Assembly: GCF_000002515.2 (NCBI RefSeq)
Contig: NC_006042.1
Location: 1,922,001-1,986,000 of the forward strand
Source of the DNA: Kluyveromyces lactis
Taxonomy: Eukaryota; Ascomycota; Saccharomycetes; Saccharomycetales; Saccharomycetaceae
Reading direction: 5' to 3'
Length of the DNA: 64,000 bases
Positions 9,937-20,015 of this stretch are shown in pieces. Position numbers and translations under genes: made by a program. The notes below the pieces were generated by a model that was not told the DNA's origin, did no database searches, and saw only the letters and a list, made by a program, of their open reading frames with translations. Position 1 is the stretch's first letter, and each line of letters opens with the position of its first letter.

Positions 9937-11916
9937 ATGGTAAAAATACTATGCGTTGCTGAGAAGAACTCTATTGCAAAGAATGTCGCTCAGATCCTCT
10001 CTGGTGGGAGAAGCAGTATGAGACCATCGACTTCTCCATATATCAAGAATTACGATTTCCAATACGATTTCCAATGGCTTAACATGGGCCGTTGTAACGT
10101 GACAATGACAGCTGTCGCTGGTCATTTGATGAATTTAGCATTCTCACAAAACGAATATGGTTGGGGTAAATGCGATCCGAATTTGTTGTTCGATGCGCCA
10201 ACAATTGACGAGATGGACGATAAGATCGTTAAAAATTTACAGAACGAGGGTAGACATGCTACACATTTGATGATTTGGACCGATTGTGATCGTGAGGGAG
10301 AATGTATTGGTTGGGAAATCGTACAAGCTGTCAATAGATCAAACTCTAGCTTGGTCTCTTCAGATTCGGTGTACCGTGCAGTTTTCTCTCATTTGGAGCC
10401 ATCTCATATTATCGCGTCGGCCAATCGTCCCAGGAAGTTGGACCAACGTCAGGTGGACGCGGTACGAGCAAGGCAAGAAATTGATCTACGAGCAGGCTTG
10501 GCTTTCACTAGATTACTTACAGGAAATTATAGATCGGTGTTACAATCTGATTTGGAATATAAACAATTGGCAAAGAAAGATGATAAACCAGTTATATCGT
10601 ACGGAACTTGTCAATTCCCCACGTTGGGTTTCGTCGTTGATAGATATGAAAGAGTTATAAATTTTATACCAGAACAATTTTGGCATATATTACTCTCTGT
10701 CAAGGATCTCGATGGCTCAGAGAGTAAAGTAAAATTCCAGTGGGAAAGAGGTCATCTTTTCGATAGACTGGCAGTACTGTCCATTTATGAACATTGCATC
10801 GGAACATGCGAGGATAGGGCAAAAGTAATACATGTTTCTAGCAAAGATACAAAGAAGTTTCGACCTTTGCCCCTAACGACGGTCGAATTGCAGAAAAATT
10901 GTTCCCGGTTCTTCAAACTAAGTGCTAAGAAAACTTTGGACGCTGCGGAAAAATTATACCAACAAGGTTACATCTCATACCCAAGAACTGAAACGGATAA
11001 GTTCCCAGCAAAGACGGACCTCAAATCATTGCTCAATAAACATCAGGGTCATAGCGAATGGGGTCCTTATGTCACAAACCTTATGAACGAAAATTCAACT
11101 AGTACAAATAAATACCAATGGCCAAGAAGCGGTAATCATGATGATCAGGCGCATCCACCTATTCATCCAATTCTTTGTGTTGACATTGCGAAAACTGATA
11201 ATAGAATGACCTCAGACGAGAAAACTGTTTATAATTATGTGGTAAAACATTTCTTAGCTTGTTGTTCAACGGATGCTAGGGGTAGATCAACTACATTAAA
11301 GCTTGACTGGGGTGGTGAAACATTCTATGCAAATGGTATTCAGGTTCTTGAACGAAATTTCTTAGACATCTACCAATGGGCAGATTGGAAATCTAATGAT
11401 ACGTTACCTGCTTACCAGATGAGCGACGATGTAGTGGTATCAAAAACTGAAATGAAATCAGGGCAAACATCTCCTCCTAAGCACATGACTGAAAGTGAAT
11501 TGATTATGCTCATGGACGCTAATGGTATTGGCACGGATGCGACCATTGCTGACCATATTGAAAAGATCAAATCACGGAATTATATTAAAGTTCAAACTGG
11601 ATCCGGATCTGGCGCAAAGAAAACTGCTTCTGTCTTTCTCCCCACCTCCTTGGGTCGTTCTTTGGTACATGGTTTTGAAAAGATAGGGCTTGAAGAATCC
11701 TTTTCGAAACCATTTTTAAGAAGAGATCTTGAAAAGGATCTACAGCTAATCTGTGGAGGTACAAAGGATAAGAAAGACGTTGTATCATTAATCATCGGCA
11801 TGTATAGAAATTATTATCAGATCACGACCAGTCAAATGAGGAATTTGATTAAGGTTTACAACGATATTAAAGCAGAAAGCCAAGGCCAAGTTACTCAGCG
11901 AAACAGAGTAAATTAG
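9937..11916 (+). CDS. TOP3: DNA topoisomerase III (type IA)
   Basis: A 659-residue type IA topoisomerase. It passes single strands through transient nicks, and with Sgs1 and Rmi1 it dissolves double Holliday junctions and limits recombination at telomeres. The Toprim domain is at the N-terminus, with KILCVAEKNSIAKN and the acidic motif WTDCDREGE near residue 110. The catalytic tyrosine is in YISYPRTET at about residue 348. The ASH/HDDQAHPPIHP element of the family is near 405, and there is no zinc-finger C-terminal extension, as in the yeast enzyme. The frame extends upstream 23 codons (from 9868), but other Top3 proteins begin at the equivalent of ATG 9937 (MVKILCVAEK). Convergent with MSC2. 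Confidence 0.96.
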   Translation: MVKILCVAEKNSIAKNVAQILSGGRSSMRPSTSPYIKNYDFQYDFQWLNMGRCNVTMTAVAGHLMNLAFSQNEYGWGKCDPNLLFDAPTIDEMDDKIVKNLQNEGRHATHLMIWTDCDREGECIGWEIVQAVNRSNSSLVSSDSVYRAVFSHLEPSHIIASANRPRKLDQRQVDAVRARQEIDLRAGLAFTRLLTGNYRSVLQSDLEYKQLAKKDDKPVISYGTCQFPTLGFVVDRYERVINFIPEQFWHILLSVKDLDGSESKVKFQWERGHLFDRLAVLSIYEHCIGTCEDRAKVIHVSSKDTKKFRPLPLTTVELQKNCSRFFKLSAKKTLDAAEKLYQQGYISYPRTETDKFPAKTDLKSLLNKHQGHSEWGPYVTNLMNENSTSTNKYQWPRSGNHDDQAHPPIHPILCVDIAKTDNRMTSDEKTVYNYVVKHFLACCSTDARGRSTTLKLDWGGETFYANGIQVLERNFLDIYQWADWKSNDTLPAYQMSDDVVVSKTEMKSGQTSPPKHMTESELIMLMDANGIGTDATIADHIEKIKSRNYIKVQTGSGSGAKKTASVFLPTSLGRSLVHGFEKIGLEESFSKPFLRRDLEKDLQLICGGTKDKKDVVSLIIGMYRNYYQITTSQMRNLIKVYNDIKAESQGQVTQRNRVN

Positions 11917-12088
11917 TGTATGGTTAATATGGAAGATAACAGTTTAGATGATGCTAATTCTATCTAATTAATTCTACATTATATATAAGTATCATAGTTT
12001 TGTTTGCATGAATTGTTTTTCTTTTCATGAATGCTGCGTTAGCTTGTCGAGGATGTACTATTTTATATTTATTTCAATAAGGAACGGT

Positions 12089-14200
12089 TCATATTATAAT
12101 TGCCTGGTCTTTCATGGATGTGGCCCTACACCAGCAAGCAGAACTTTGGGCTTCAACCTGGATCCACACTTTGATATTTGCTCTCTCAAATATTCTTTCG
12201 ACACGCTTTTTTATGATGGTTGAATTTTCTCCATCTATGTATTGGACATGGATATAACCAACGAGCGATGGCTTTGCAGAGGAATTACTCTTTGACTTGG
12301 CTTCCACTGGAGACTCTGTATGTGAATGTGAACTTTCATGAGAGTGATTGTTCTCCTCTTCATGAGAGTTCGATGATGTGTGAGAGTGACCATGAGAATG
12401 GCCATGACTATTTCCTGAGGTAGATTCTGGCCAAAATCGCGGAGCCGTATATCCAGTCACTCCAGGAGTTGACACAATCTGATTCAAAACGTTTTTCAAT
12501 AAAGCGTGCTTTTTGTCGTCAACCTTTAACAACAAGCTTGACCCTGTAGACTTTAGTAATGGGAGCGAGCTTAGAAGGATTAACGATGCAATAAAAAATG
12601 AGGCAATTGGATCGAATATCTGCGATTTAAAGATCTTGGTCAATAAAGTAGATATGATAACTCCGACAGAGCCAAGGGTATCTGCCAAAACATGAAGGAA
12701 GATACCTCTCATGTTGTCATTAGATTCATGTTCGCCGTGAGCATGGCCATGGTCAAATGCACATAGACCTACAACGTTTACAAGTAACCCTAGGATAGAA
12801 ACTACTAACAACTCGGTAGTTCCTAGTATTGTGACTGGATTAAATATTCTTTGGAATGATTCAATGAAAATTTCAATAACAATTCCAATCAACAAGACCC
12901 CATTTGTGAAACCTGCAATAGTCTCTAAGTAGCCCAACGCAAAAGGATACTTGTCACTAGCGGGGTATTTTGAAAGCACGCCAGCCAATAAACCGAGAAA
13001 TAGAGAAGTACAATCGAGAGCCATGTGTAGCGAGTCAGATAATAATCCCAATGACCTGGATCTAAAGGAATATAGAAGCTGAACAAACATGAATGCTGAA
13101 TTAAGTAATAGAAAAGAAAAAATGGATTTCGTCTCTTTGTTTGTGGCTAGACTCATAAGAAGTTTACTAGTAGTTAGAAATTCTTTCTCATTCTCAAGAA
13201 GCTCTTTAGAGTCATGAGTATGCGAGTGGGTGGAAACGGAGTGACTATGTTCATGTTCATGCTCGTTTAGTTGGTGCTGACAATGCTTATCAGGATTTTC
13301 GTCCTCCTTAGGATGATAACCTTGATTTTCATATTCCAATGAACTTGGAAGTATGCCACTTATAAGAATAAACACAGCCGTTAGGAAGTCACTTTTTGAA
13401 GAGCTTGAAATTGCATTAAAAGACAAATATTGTAATACCATTGCCATGAAACCGATAATAGTGGCAGAATATTGGTTTTGCCATACCGTCGCAAAAGGTT
13501 GGTTATCTAGAGTCGTCTTTATATCCTGGCAAACAAGCAATAGCACCAGTGTGCAGCCTAGAAAGACAAACAACATTGAGTAATTGATCTTTGTGATCTT
13601 TGTTTGGTTATCTGTCGATAAAGTAACCCAAAGATACATTATGACCAAAGAAATGCAAGACACTGATAATAATGCAGATTTAGGAACTTTTATGTGGTCC
13701 AAATAATACAGTGATTTCTTGCTTCTAGCTGATGAAAATATGATTGCAAGAATCAATATATATGACAGAACTGTGGTAAAGGACAAAGAATTATTATAAT
13801 AATCAATACCTATGCTCAACAAAGGCAAGACAGCATATTTCCGTAGGTTATATTCAGAGGCTGTGACTAGCTGCAATAAAAGAACTGAGACCGTTGATGC
13901 CTCTACCGGTCCAAGGAAAAGATTCAAAATTATAATAAGAAAAGATATCACTAGAGTCAGAGCATGATTGCTGAATGTTCGCAGCACCTGAGAACACAAA
14001 GTGATCAAACAAGATGCAAAGATGGGTAAAACTAGATATTGAATTAACAACGGCACATGGTTAGCAGATTGGTCTAGAATATCATCGTGAACTGTTAAAA
14101 TCAAGTTATTTGACAACAATAACGTAGGATAGAGAAGGGTCAACGGAATTCTTGAAAGTAATGTATTAGCATTAGAACTTGAATCTGTGGTCTGTACCAT
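12089..14200 (-). CDS. MSC2: Msc2-type cation diffusion facilitator, ER zinc transporter
   Basis: A 703-residue polytopic protein with about a dozen membrane segments. The N-terminal half is a set of extra hydrophobic helices, as in Msc2 and human ZnT5. The C-terminal half is a CDF core with the paired HxxxD-type zinc site in SDSLHMALDC (near residue 390) and ADTLGS near 510. Histidine-rich loops follow the CDF pattern: about residues 315-335, the GHAHGEHE loop near 483, and a long His/Ser loop near 600-630. In S. cerevisiae Msc2 works as a heteromer with Zrg17 to move zinc into the ER lumen. MSC2 neighbours EBS1 in S. cerevisiae, matching the order here. The upstream region carries zinc-response elements (separate entries). 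Confidence 0.93.
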   Translation of the reverse strand: MVQTTDSSSNANTLLSRIPLTLLYPTLLLSNNLILTVHDDILDQSANHVPLLIQYLVLPIFASCLITLCSQVLRTFSNHALTLVISFLIIILNLFLGPVEASTVSVLLLQLVTASEYNLRKYAVLPLLSIGIDYYNNSLSFTTVLSYILILAIIFSSARSKKSLYYLDHIKVPKSALLSVSCISLVIMYLWVTLSTDNQTKITKINYSMLFVFLGCTLVLLLVCQDIKTTLDNQPFATVWQNQYSATIIGFMAMVLQYLSFNAISSSSKSDFLTAVFILISGILPSSLEYENQGYHPKEDENPDKHCQHQLNEHEHEHSHSVSTHSHTHDSKELLENEKEFLTTSKLLMSLATNKETKSIFSFLLLNSAFMFVQLLYSFRSRSLGLLSDSLHMALDCTSLFLGLLAGVLSKYPASDKYPFALGYLETIAGFTNGVLLIGIVIEIFIESFQRIFNPVTILGTTELLVVSILGLLVNVVGLCAFDHGHAHGEHESNDNMRGIFLHVLADTLGSVGVIISTLLTKIFKSQIFDPIASFFIASLILLSSLPLLKSTGSSLLLKVDDKKHALLKNVLNQIVSTPGVTGYTAPRFWPESTSGNSHGHSHGHSHTSSNSHEEENNHSHESSHSHTESPVEAKSKSNSSAKPSLVGYIHVQYIDGENSTIIKKRVERIFERANIKVWIQVEAQSSACWCRATSMKDQAIII

Positions 14201-14228
14201 AATTGCACTAAACAGTTCTTCCAGAAGA

Positions 14229-14239
14229 ACCTTAAAAGT
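14229..14239 (+). promoter_or_regulatory. Near-match zinc-responsive element
   Basis: ACCTTAAAAGT differs at one position from the Zap1 element ACCTTNAAGGT and lies 29-39 bp before the MSC2 start codon. Alone it would be unremarkable; it is listed because a perfect element lies 300 bp further upstream. Confidence 0.4.
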
Positions 14240-14532
14240 TAAACCTCGTTGAATATTAGGTGGATAATACTCCTGCTATAATCAGAAACCAGCACCTGTA
14301 TGTCGGTTTTATTATTGGCCCAAATGAAAAGAGCAAAAAATCCGGGAACTAATAAGGTACGGAGAAATGTATACCCAGTTCCGAACCAATGCTTTTCTTA
14401 ATCAACCCCTCGCTGGATACTCCAACTCATTCAAGTGCCAATTGATCCTTCCTGACACATTATTCAAGGCTGTGTCGTTTGCTGTTTCAGAATCAGCTTT
14501 GGTTTCTTTCAATCGATGTGTCCCGTTAGGAA

Positions 14533-14543
14533 ACCTTAAAGGT
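14533..14543 (+). promoter_or_regulatory. Zinc-responsive element (Zap1 site) upstream of MSC2
   Basis: ACCTTAAAGGT matches the 11-bp Zap1 consensus ACCTTNAAGGT exactly, 333-343 bp upstream of the MSC2 start. A TTACCCG (Reb1-type) box follows at 14554-14560. Zap1 activates zinc-uptake and zinc-distribution genes in zinc-poor cells. Its use here is inferred from the match and from the function of the adjacent gene. Confidence 0.65.
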
Positions 14544-14803
14544 GATATATCATTACCCGGATACTACGTTTTCATTCGTCTCAGACATATTAGCACCATA
14601 GATGATGAGCATCAAGTGCGGATTGCCTGCTTTCAATGCACTGTCCATCCATTATGTAGTATACTGTTTTAACGTATCTGGAAGTCCTTTGTCAATGTGT
14701 TGTTATTCATTAAGTCATGTACTTGAGATGTATATAGGTTGTTAATATCTGCATAATTTATGTGTCTGATATCCTCTTTTGATGAAATGTGTTTAGTATT
14801 ACC

Positions 14804-15520
14804 TTATAGCTTCAAGATCTGGTCTCCAGACTTATATTTGAAGGGCTCAAATCCATACTTCTGTGCAAAATGCCTAGGAACAAATCTTCCACCAACATAA
14901 TGGTTGGCCTCTGGCTTCAAAAATTGCGCGCAAGGTTTAGGCACAGTCAATGATACCAAGGTATCAGGTTGAATGGCCTTATTATCAATGGGGCCCTTAT
15001 CGACATCCCATCCACTGGGCACATCTACAGCTACAATTGGCACTTTCTTCTCAAATTGTTTCAATTTTGACAAAATATCATCGAATGGGGCTCTCATCGG
15101 TGGATGGAATGAGAATCCAAACATGGAATCAATGACACATAAGGTATTCTCATGCTCTAGATACTCTAGCCAGTTGTCCTCACCTTGACCCAAGACAGGC
15201 ACGTCAAAGAACTCTAATTGTTTCACCAATTGTCCGTAAAACTCTTCTCTTCCGGACCTTTTAGGGTAATACACTACCGGTTCATACCCGAACAACTTCA
15301 AGTGTCTAGCACAGACTAACCCGTCACCACCGTTGTTACCTGGTCCCGAGATTACCAATACCTGGCTCTTGGAAGATTTTACCGGGTACTGTTGTAACAC
15401 TGCTTCAGCTACCGATAACCCTGCGAGCTCCATCAATTGCTGTAAAGTGAACCCAACAGGGCCCATTAACTCTTGATCAATGGAAGCAGCTACTTTTGAA
15501 CTAACAACTTTGAATGACAT
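14804..15520 (-). CDS. NNR1: NAD(P)H-hydrate epimerase
   Basis: A 238-residue YjeF N-terminal domain protein. It interconverts R and S forms of hydrated NAD(P)H so that the ATP-dependent dehydratase can repair it. The glycine-rich signature GPGNNGGDGLVCARHL is near residue 58, and the later aspartates (DSMFGF near 130, DVPSGW near 168) fit the family's active site. The length covers the epimerase domain only, without the C-terminal carbohydrate-kinase-like dehydratase domain found in bacterial fusions. In S. cerevisiae YNL200C (NNR1) and GCR2 (YNL199C) are adjacent and co-oriented, as here. Confidence 0.94.
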   Translation of the reverse strand: MSFKVVSSKVAASIDQELMGPVGFTLQQLMELAGLSVAEAVLQQYPVKSSKSQVLVISGPGNNGGDGLVCARHLKLFGYEPVVYYPKRSGREEFYGQLVKQLEFFDVPVLGQGEDNWLEYLEHENTLCVIDSMFGFSFHPPMRAPFDDILSKLKQFEKKVPIVAVDVPSGWDVDKGPIDNKAIQPDTLVSLTVPKPCAQFLKPEANHYVGGRFVPRHFAQKYGFEPFKYKSGDQILKL

Positions 15521-15780
15521 TTGGAATTCCGTTAGAGTGTGATAGTCGTATAGCCCCAGATCCTTATGGAACTTTCTAAAGCCCTCTCTTCTTCCATGTT
15601 TTACACAACTATTTCTTACAGTGCAAGGTTTCCCTTTATTTTAACATTTTTCTGCAATGATGAGTATGGTCATAGGAGCGGAAGAAACGAAACAATTTTG
15701 TAGTCAATAAGAATATGATTGTCGGCGTTTTGTTTATACCATTATATAATACAGTATGTATATGCTATTTTGTAAGGAGT

Positions 15781-16791
15781 TCATTGGTTGTTCCCTGCTC
15801 TCACTGTCGAACGGAGATATTTCATATCTTCCATGATTAACTTCTTCAACCAAATGATCTCTTTTCGTTGTTCCTCTAAATCGTTCTTTAGATCTGTTAT
15901 ATGACGGTCTTTTTCTTGCAACAGTTTTTCGTACGTCCTTATAGTAACCTCAGTTAGAGATGATGTCTTTTCTTGGTCACTGACTGGTGGTGTATTTTGT
16001 AGTTGCAAGACATCTCCCACGACGTCGGAATCTTTTCTAGTGATATATTTCCGTACTCGCTTTCTCGCAGGTTGCTCTTCCTCATTGATCTGTTCCATAG
16101 CTTTCCCATTGGTACTCTCGGTCATTGCTCTGGGCCAATCAAACTGGCTATTGGGACTTTGGTTGGCATTTGCCTGGACGTTAGAATAGTAATCCTGATC
16201 TTGTACTCTACTCACTTGTTCCAGTTTATTATCCACCTGTGATAATGAAAAGTCCGGTGAAGTGATTGTATTTACAACCGATTTACGTCTGGGGGCAAGC
16301 ACGGGCGATTCCCTAGCAGACGCAGTGGTACTTTTCCCTGGCCTCCTCAACGGTGTTATTAACCCCGTTGTCTTGTCGTAGACTTTGTCGATGTTGAAAG
16401 ATAATACCTGCCATAGAGGATCGTCCACGTTATCCCGTATCTTCCAGTTGTTCTCATCCAACTTCAAAAAATACCGATTGTACGGGCTCACGTCATAACT
16501 TAGCAATATCTCTTTCAATATCTGTTGAAATCGCTGAAACAATTCGATATTTGATTTGGGTACGTTCGATTGTTCATCTAAGGGTACGATTGTCACTAGA
16601 GCATCGTAAAGTTGTGAGAGACTTTGGAAATATTGCATATGACGTTCGTCCAAGGGTTTCAGCGATATAGGAGATTGCTGATTCGGACTAATCGTGGAAT
16701 TCAATAGCTCGGGAAGCTCCAAGACTTCTCCGTTGGATATCAATTGGTAACCCTTGATCAAAAATACGTCGAGCTTGATCTGATGATGCAT
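15781..16791 (-). CDS. GCR2: Gcr2-like glycolytic transcription coactivator
   Basis: A 336-residue protein with the two conserved ends of Gcr2. The N-terminus is MHHQIKLDVFLIKGYQL, followed by a helical region (IELFQRFQQILKEI near residues 120-135). The C-terminal coiled coil (about 290-330) carries an EQRKEIIWLKKLIMEDM segment very like the Gcr2 leucine zipper. Gcr2 does not bind DNA by itself; it partners Gcr1, which binds CTTCC boxes at glycolytic genes. It is much shorter than the S. cerevisiae protein because the Asn-rich middle is reduced. An in-frame ATG at 16836 would add 15 residues; I chose 16791 because the family starts there. Neighbours NNR1 and WHI3 match S. cerevisiae. Confidence 0.9.
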   Translation of the reverse strand: MHHQIKLDVFLIKGYQLISNGEVLELPELLNSTISPNQQSPISLKPLDERHMQYFQSLSQLYDALVTIVPLDEQSNVPKSNIELFQRFQQILKEILLSYDVSPYNRYFLKLDENNWKIRDNVDDPLWQVLSFNIDKVYDKTTGLITPLRRPGKSTTASARESPVLAPRRKSVVNTITSPDFSLSQVDNKLEQVSRVQDQDYYSNVQANANQSPNSQFDWPRAMTESTNGKAMEQINEEEQPARKRVRKYITRKDSDVVGDVLQLQNTPPVSDQEKTSSLTEVTIRTYEKLLQEKDRHITDLKNDLEEQRKEIIWLKKLIMEDMKYLRSTVRAGNNQ

Positions 16792-17688
16792 GATGCCTGT
16801 CGGACTACTATGTGAAGTGCTCCCGATATCAGACATGGCTCTTCCAGTATGTGTACGTAGCAGGGGAGGGCCGATCTTTGAAGTCCGTAACAAGCAGTTC
16901 AAAGACCTTAAGTATGCTGCCGCTTCCGCAGATTTTCTCGCTTACTGTGTATTTCTTTCTCTCTTTCTCTCTATCTTTCGTTTCGTTAAGGTGCAACATT
17001 TCCACATTGCATCACCTTATGTTCTAGCAAGAACTAAAAGCGACAAAATTGCAAAACAAAGACGCATCTCATTGAACACATAGAGCCCTTCTGCAAGGGC
17101 TAAAATCCGAAGCCTTTCATATGTAGACCAAGGCAGTACCAAAGCTAGCCGGACCTAGATCGAAGATCGTTATCAACTTATAACGTAATCCACTGACGGA
17201 CATATACATTCACATCACTGAGACAGAAATATAAGTCACGTGAAGAAGTGGCGCCATATATATGTATATATGCCTTAGTTCCCCAATACATAGACTAGTT
17301 ACGATATGTGGTTCATCGAACTGTAACCATTTGATGTTCCCATGTCACTGGTAACTTTTGTCCTTGCCTTAGGTATCTTTGAGTGTCTCATTTCCCATGG
17401 CTATGTTCGAGCCTTTTAATCGGTGAAAAGTTTCGAAACGGTTAATATCACGTAAAAGATATCAATTCCATATTTAAATTTAGACGAGAATGTAATTTGA
17501 CTGAAACAACAACGTCTTTTGATAAAAAAAGTGTATTCTATACGTTGCAGAGCTACATTAATCAAGTGAACCATTGAACGAGACGAGTTTCAATCAATTG
17601 GATAGGAATCATTGTACTTTGGCGATTCTATTTAGAATATAATTGGAAGTGAAAAGTGAAGCCGTTTGATCTTGGAAGCAATAAAAAG
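16792..17688. promoter_or_regulatory. Divergent promoter GCR2/SHS1
   Basis: About 900 bp. It holds a CACGTG (near 17239) next to GTGGCGCCA, a TATATATGTATATATG stretch (17255-17271) and A/T runs nearer SHS1. Short frames read into it from the GCR2 side but have no family features. Confidence 0.45.
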
Positions 17689-19344
17689 ATGTCCGCTAGT
17701 CCTGTATCTCAGGTATTCTCACCAAGCAACAATGGGGTCAGTGTGTTCCGTAGAAAGAAGGAGAAGAGAGGTATTACTTTCTCGATGATGTTGGTTGGTG
17801 CTTCTGGTACTGGTAAGACCACTTTCGCTAACAATTTATTGGAATCTACCATTTTCCCTCATAGATATCAACAAGATGTTCCAGCTAGCACGAATAACGA
17901 GAATGTTAAGATTATCCAACCAACTAAGGTTGTCACGTTCAATTCGATGAACGGTATTCCCAGCTACATGTCGGCATTTGATCCAGCCTCGCCGTTTTTG
18001 GAACCAGGTATCACTGTGACGTCTACTGCCCTGGAGATCACGACGAAATCTAGTGAGGATATCGATAGCGCTACCCCTGAAAAGATCAATTTCTTTCTCA
18101 CCGACACCCTGGGACTGGGTGAAAACTTAAATAATGGGATCTGTTTCGATGAGATTGCTTCATATTTGGAGCAACAATTTGATTCGGTACTCGCTGAGGA
18201 GACCAGAATCAAGAGAAATCCAAGGTTCCAGGATACAAGAGTTCATGTCGCGTTATACTTTATTGAACCCACGGGACATGGGTTACGTGAATTGGATGTT
18301 GAAATTATGAAGAGACTATCCCGCTACACAAATGTTCTACCAATTGTCGCTAGAGCAGATTCGTTCACACCTGATGAATTGACTAGGTTCAAGAAGAGAA
18401 TTATGGAAGACATTGATAGATTTAACGTTCCTATCTACAAATTCGAAGTTGACGAAAATGAGGATGATCTAGAAACAATTGAAGAGAACAAGGCATTAGC
18501 GAGACTTCAGCCGTTTGCTATTATCTGCGCCGACCAACGCGATAATGCTACCGGTAAATACTATCGTGAGTATCCATGGGGTAAAATTGACATCGATAAT
18601 GAAAACATTTCGGACTTGAAATTGTTGAAAAGGGTTCTCTTCGGGTCCCATTTGCAAGAGTTTAAGGACACGACACAAAATCTGTTGTATGAAAACTACC
18701 GTGCTGAGAAATTGGCGTCTGTGCCAGCCTGGGACATTGAAAACAACGAAGTTATAGATACTTCTATCAATGACGAAAACAATGAGGGTAATTCTTCAGG
18801 GTTGATGAAAGGGTTGACTAGAAACAGTACAGCTCCATCCTTGTCAAATTTCGCCTCTCTAATAAATACAGGAAAGTTTAAGTCTCAACAATCACTTGCA
18901 ATTCCACCTCAATCTGAAACCCCATCTACACCACGTCTAACCGGGGTAGATGAAGGAGATGAGTCTCGCGCTTCAATCTCTGCCAGTTCACAGAAATCTA
19001 CTCCTGCCAATATTCAAACTTCTCCAGAAAGAACAAAGTTACGGAATATTTCCGAAAATATCCCATACATGCTTCAGCACGAGCGCATAGTAGCAAGGAA
19101 ACAAAAGCTTGAAGAATTGGAGGCACAATCTGCCAAAGAGTTACAAAAGAGAATTCAAGAACTTGAAAGAAAGGCTATTGAATTGAAGATGAAGGAAAAG
19201 CTACTAAGACAAAACTCACATAGTCAATCTCAAGAATCTATCCAGACTAATACAACTAAACAAAATTCAACTTCTGGAGGTGCTTACATTAAGAAAGAGG
19301 AAACCTATAACGATTTAGCTTCGATAATCAGCAAAAAAGAATGA
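17689..19344 (+). CDS. SHS1: Septin Shs1/Sep7
   Basis: A 551-residue septin, the length I recall for S. cerevisiae Shs1. It has a GTPase fold with P-loop GASGTGKT at residues 37-44, a degenerate switch II segment DTLGLGEN (near 146), the ARAD guanine-specificity motif (near 222) and the septin unique element before the Ser-rich tail. A C-terminal coiled coil covers about residues 464-510 (KLEELEAQSAKELQKRIQELE). Shs1 caps the septin rods, promotes rings at the bud neck and is phosphorylated in its Ser-rich linker. ATG 17689 is chosen; the longer frame would start on GTG. SHS1 and WHI4 (YDL225-224) are neighbours in S. cerevisiae; here SHS1 converges on the single WHI3/4 gene. Confidence 0.96.
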   Translation: MSASPVSQVFSPSNNGVSVFRRKKEKRGITFSMMLVGASGTGKTTFANNLLESTIFPHRYQQDVPASTNNENVKIIQPTKVVTFNSMNGIPSYMSAFDPASPFLEPGITVTSTALEITTKSSEDIDSATPEKINFFLTDTLGLGENLNNGICFDEIASYLEQQFDSVLAEETRIKRNPRFQDTRVHVALYFIEPTGHGLRELDVEIMKRLSRYTNVLPIVARADSFTPDELTRFKKRIMEDIDRFNVPIYKFEVDENEDDLETIEENKALARLQPFAIICADQRDNATGKYYREYPWGKIDIDNENISDLKLLKRVLFGSHLQEFKDTTQNLLYENYRAEKLASVPAWDIENNEVIDTSINDENNEGNSSGLMKGLTRNSTAPSLSNFASLINTGKFKSQQSLAIPPQSETPSTPRLTGVDEGDESRASISASSQKSTPANIQTSPERTKLRNISENIPYMLQHERIVARKQKLEELEAQSAKELQKRIQELERKAIELKMKEKLLRQNSHSQSQESIQTNTTKQNSTSGGAYIKKEETYNDLASIISKKE

Positions 19345-20015
19345 ATTCAGTCTTGATATCTTTCTTTGGCATTTTTGTAAGTCGAAGTGTTTGGTTCCTG
19401 AAACGATTTCATATGTAATTTAAACAATATTGATTATTTTGTATATTGCAAACGGTCACGTCTAGATTGATCTGCTACCTGTTTCCAAATTTGATGAGTT
19501 TAAGATGGTGATGTAAAAATCAGAAAAATATACGTACTGTTACAGGTATATATATATATATAATATAATAATGAGTTAAGGTATTTTCGTGCCACTTATC
19601 AATAAATGGAATTTATCTGTTCAGATGACATAGTATTATGAGATAAAAAAGATTGGTGAAAAATTTATGTTCATCCAGTGCTTCAAGATAAAAAATAGCT
19701 AGTGTAACTGGAGAGAACTAAGAAAACCGAAAAATGCAAAATAATGTTCCCGATGGCAATTAAAAACATCAAGAAACAACATTCATTCAGCGACGATGAG
19801 AAAAGGCACTGGGGGAAATAATAGGAAAAGAGATTTAACCGAATTGAAAAATGGTTGCAAAATAACATTAAAGAGTTGGAAACAAGACATAATTGATCAA
19901 TAAAGACTTCAAGTGCGAACATAAGTCATTTTAACAACGCAAAAAAGGGTTATGACGACGTAAATATGAAGTGTAAGAAAAAGGCAATGGGAAGATGATC
20001 TTTTTATAATATTTT
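19345..20015. other. Convergent 3' flanks SHS1/WHI3
   Basis: About 670 bp of AT-rich sequence including a TA repeat (19548-19570). No gene seen; a 79-codon reverse frame has no features. Confidence 0.5.

Larger units (their letters stand above)
14201..14803. promoter_or_regulatory. MSC2 promoter / NNR1 3' flank
   Basis: About 600 bp between two genes on the minus strand. It contains the two zinc-element matches and a Reb1-type box. A 101-codon plus-strand frame (14367-14672) overlaps these sites and has no recognisable domain, so I do not call it a gene. Confidence 0.5.

Noticed and set aside
12803-12809. TACTAAC on the plus strand
   Set aside because: It lies inside the intact MSC2 coding sequence on the opposite strand, without paired splice sites.
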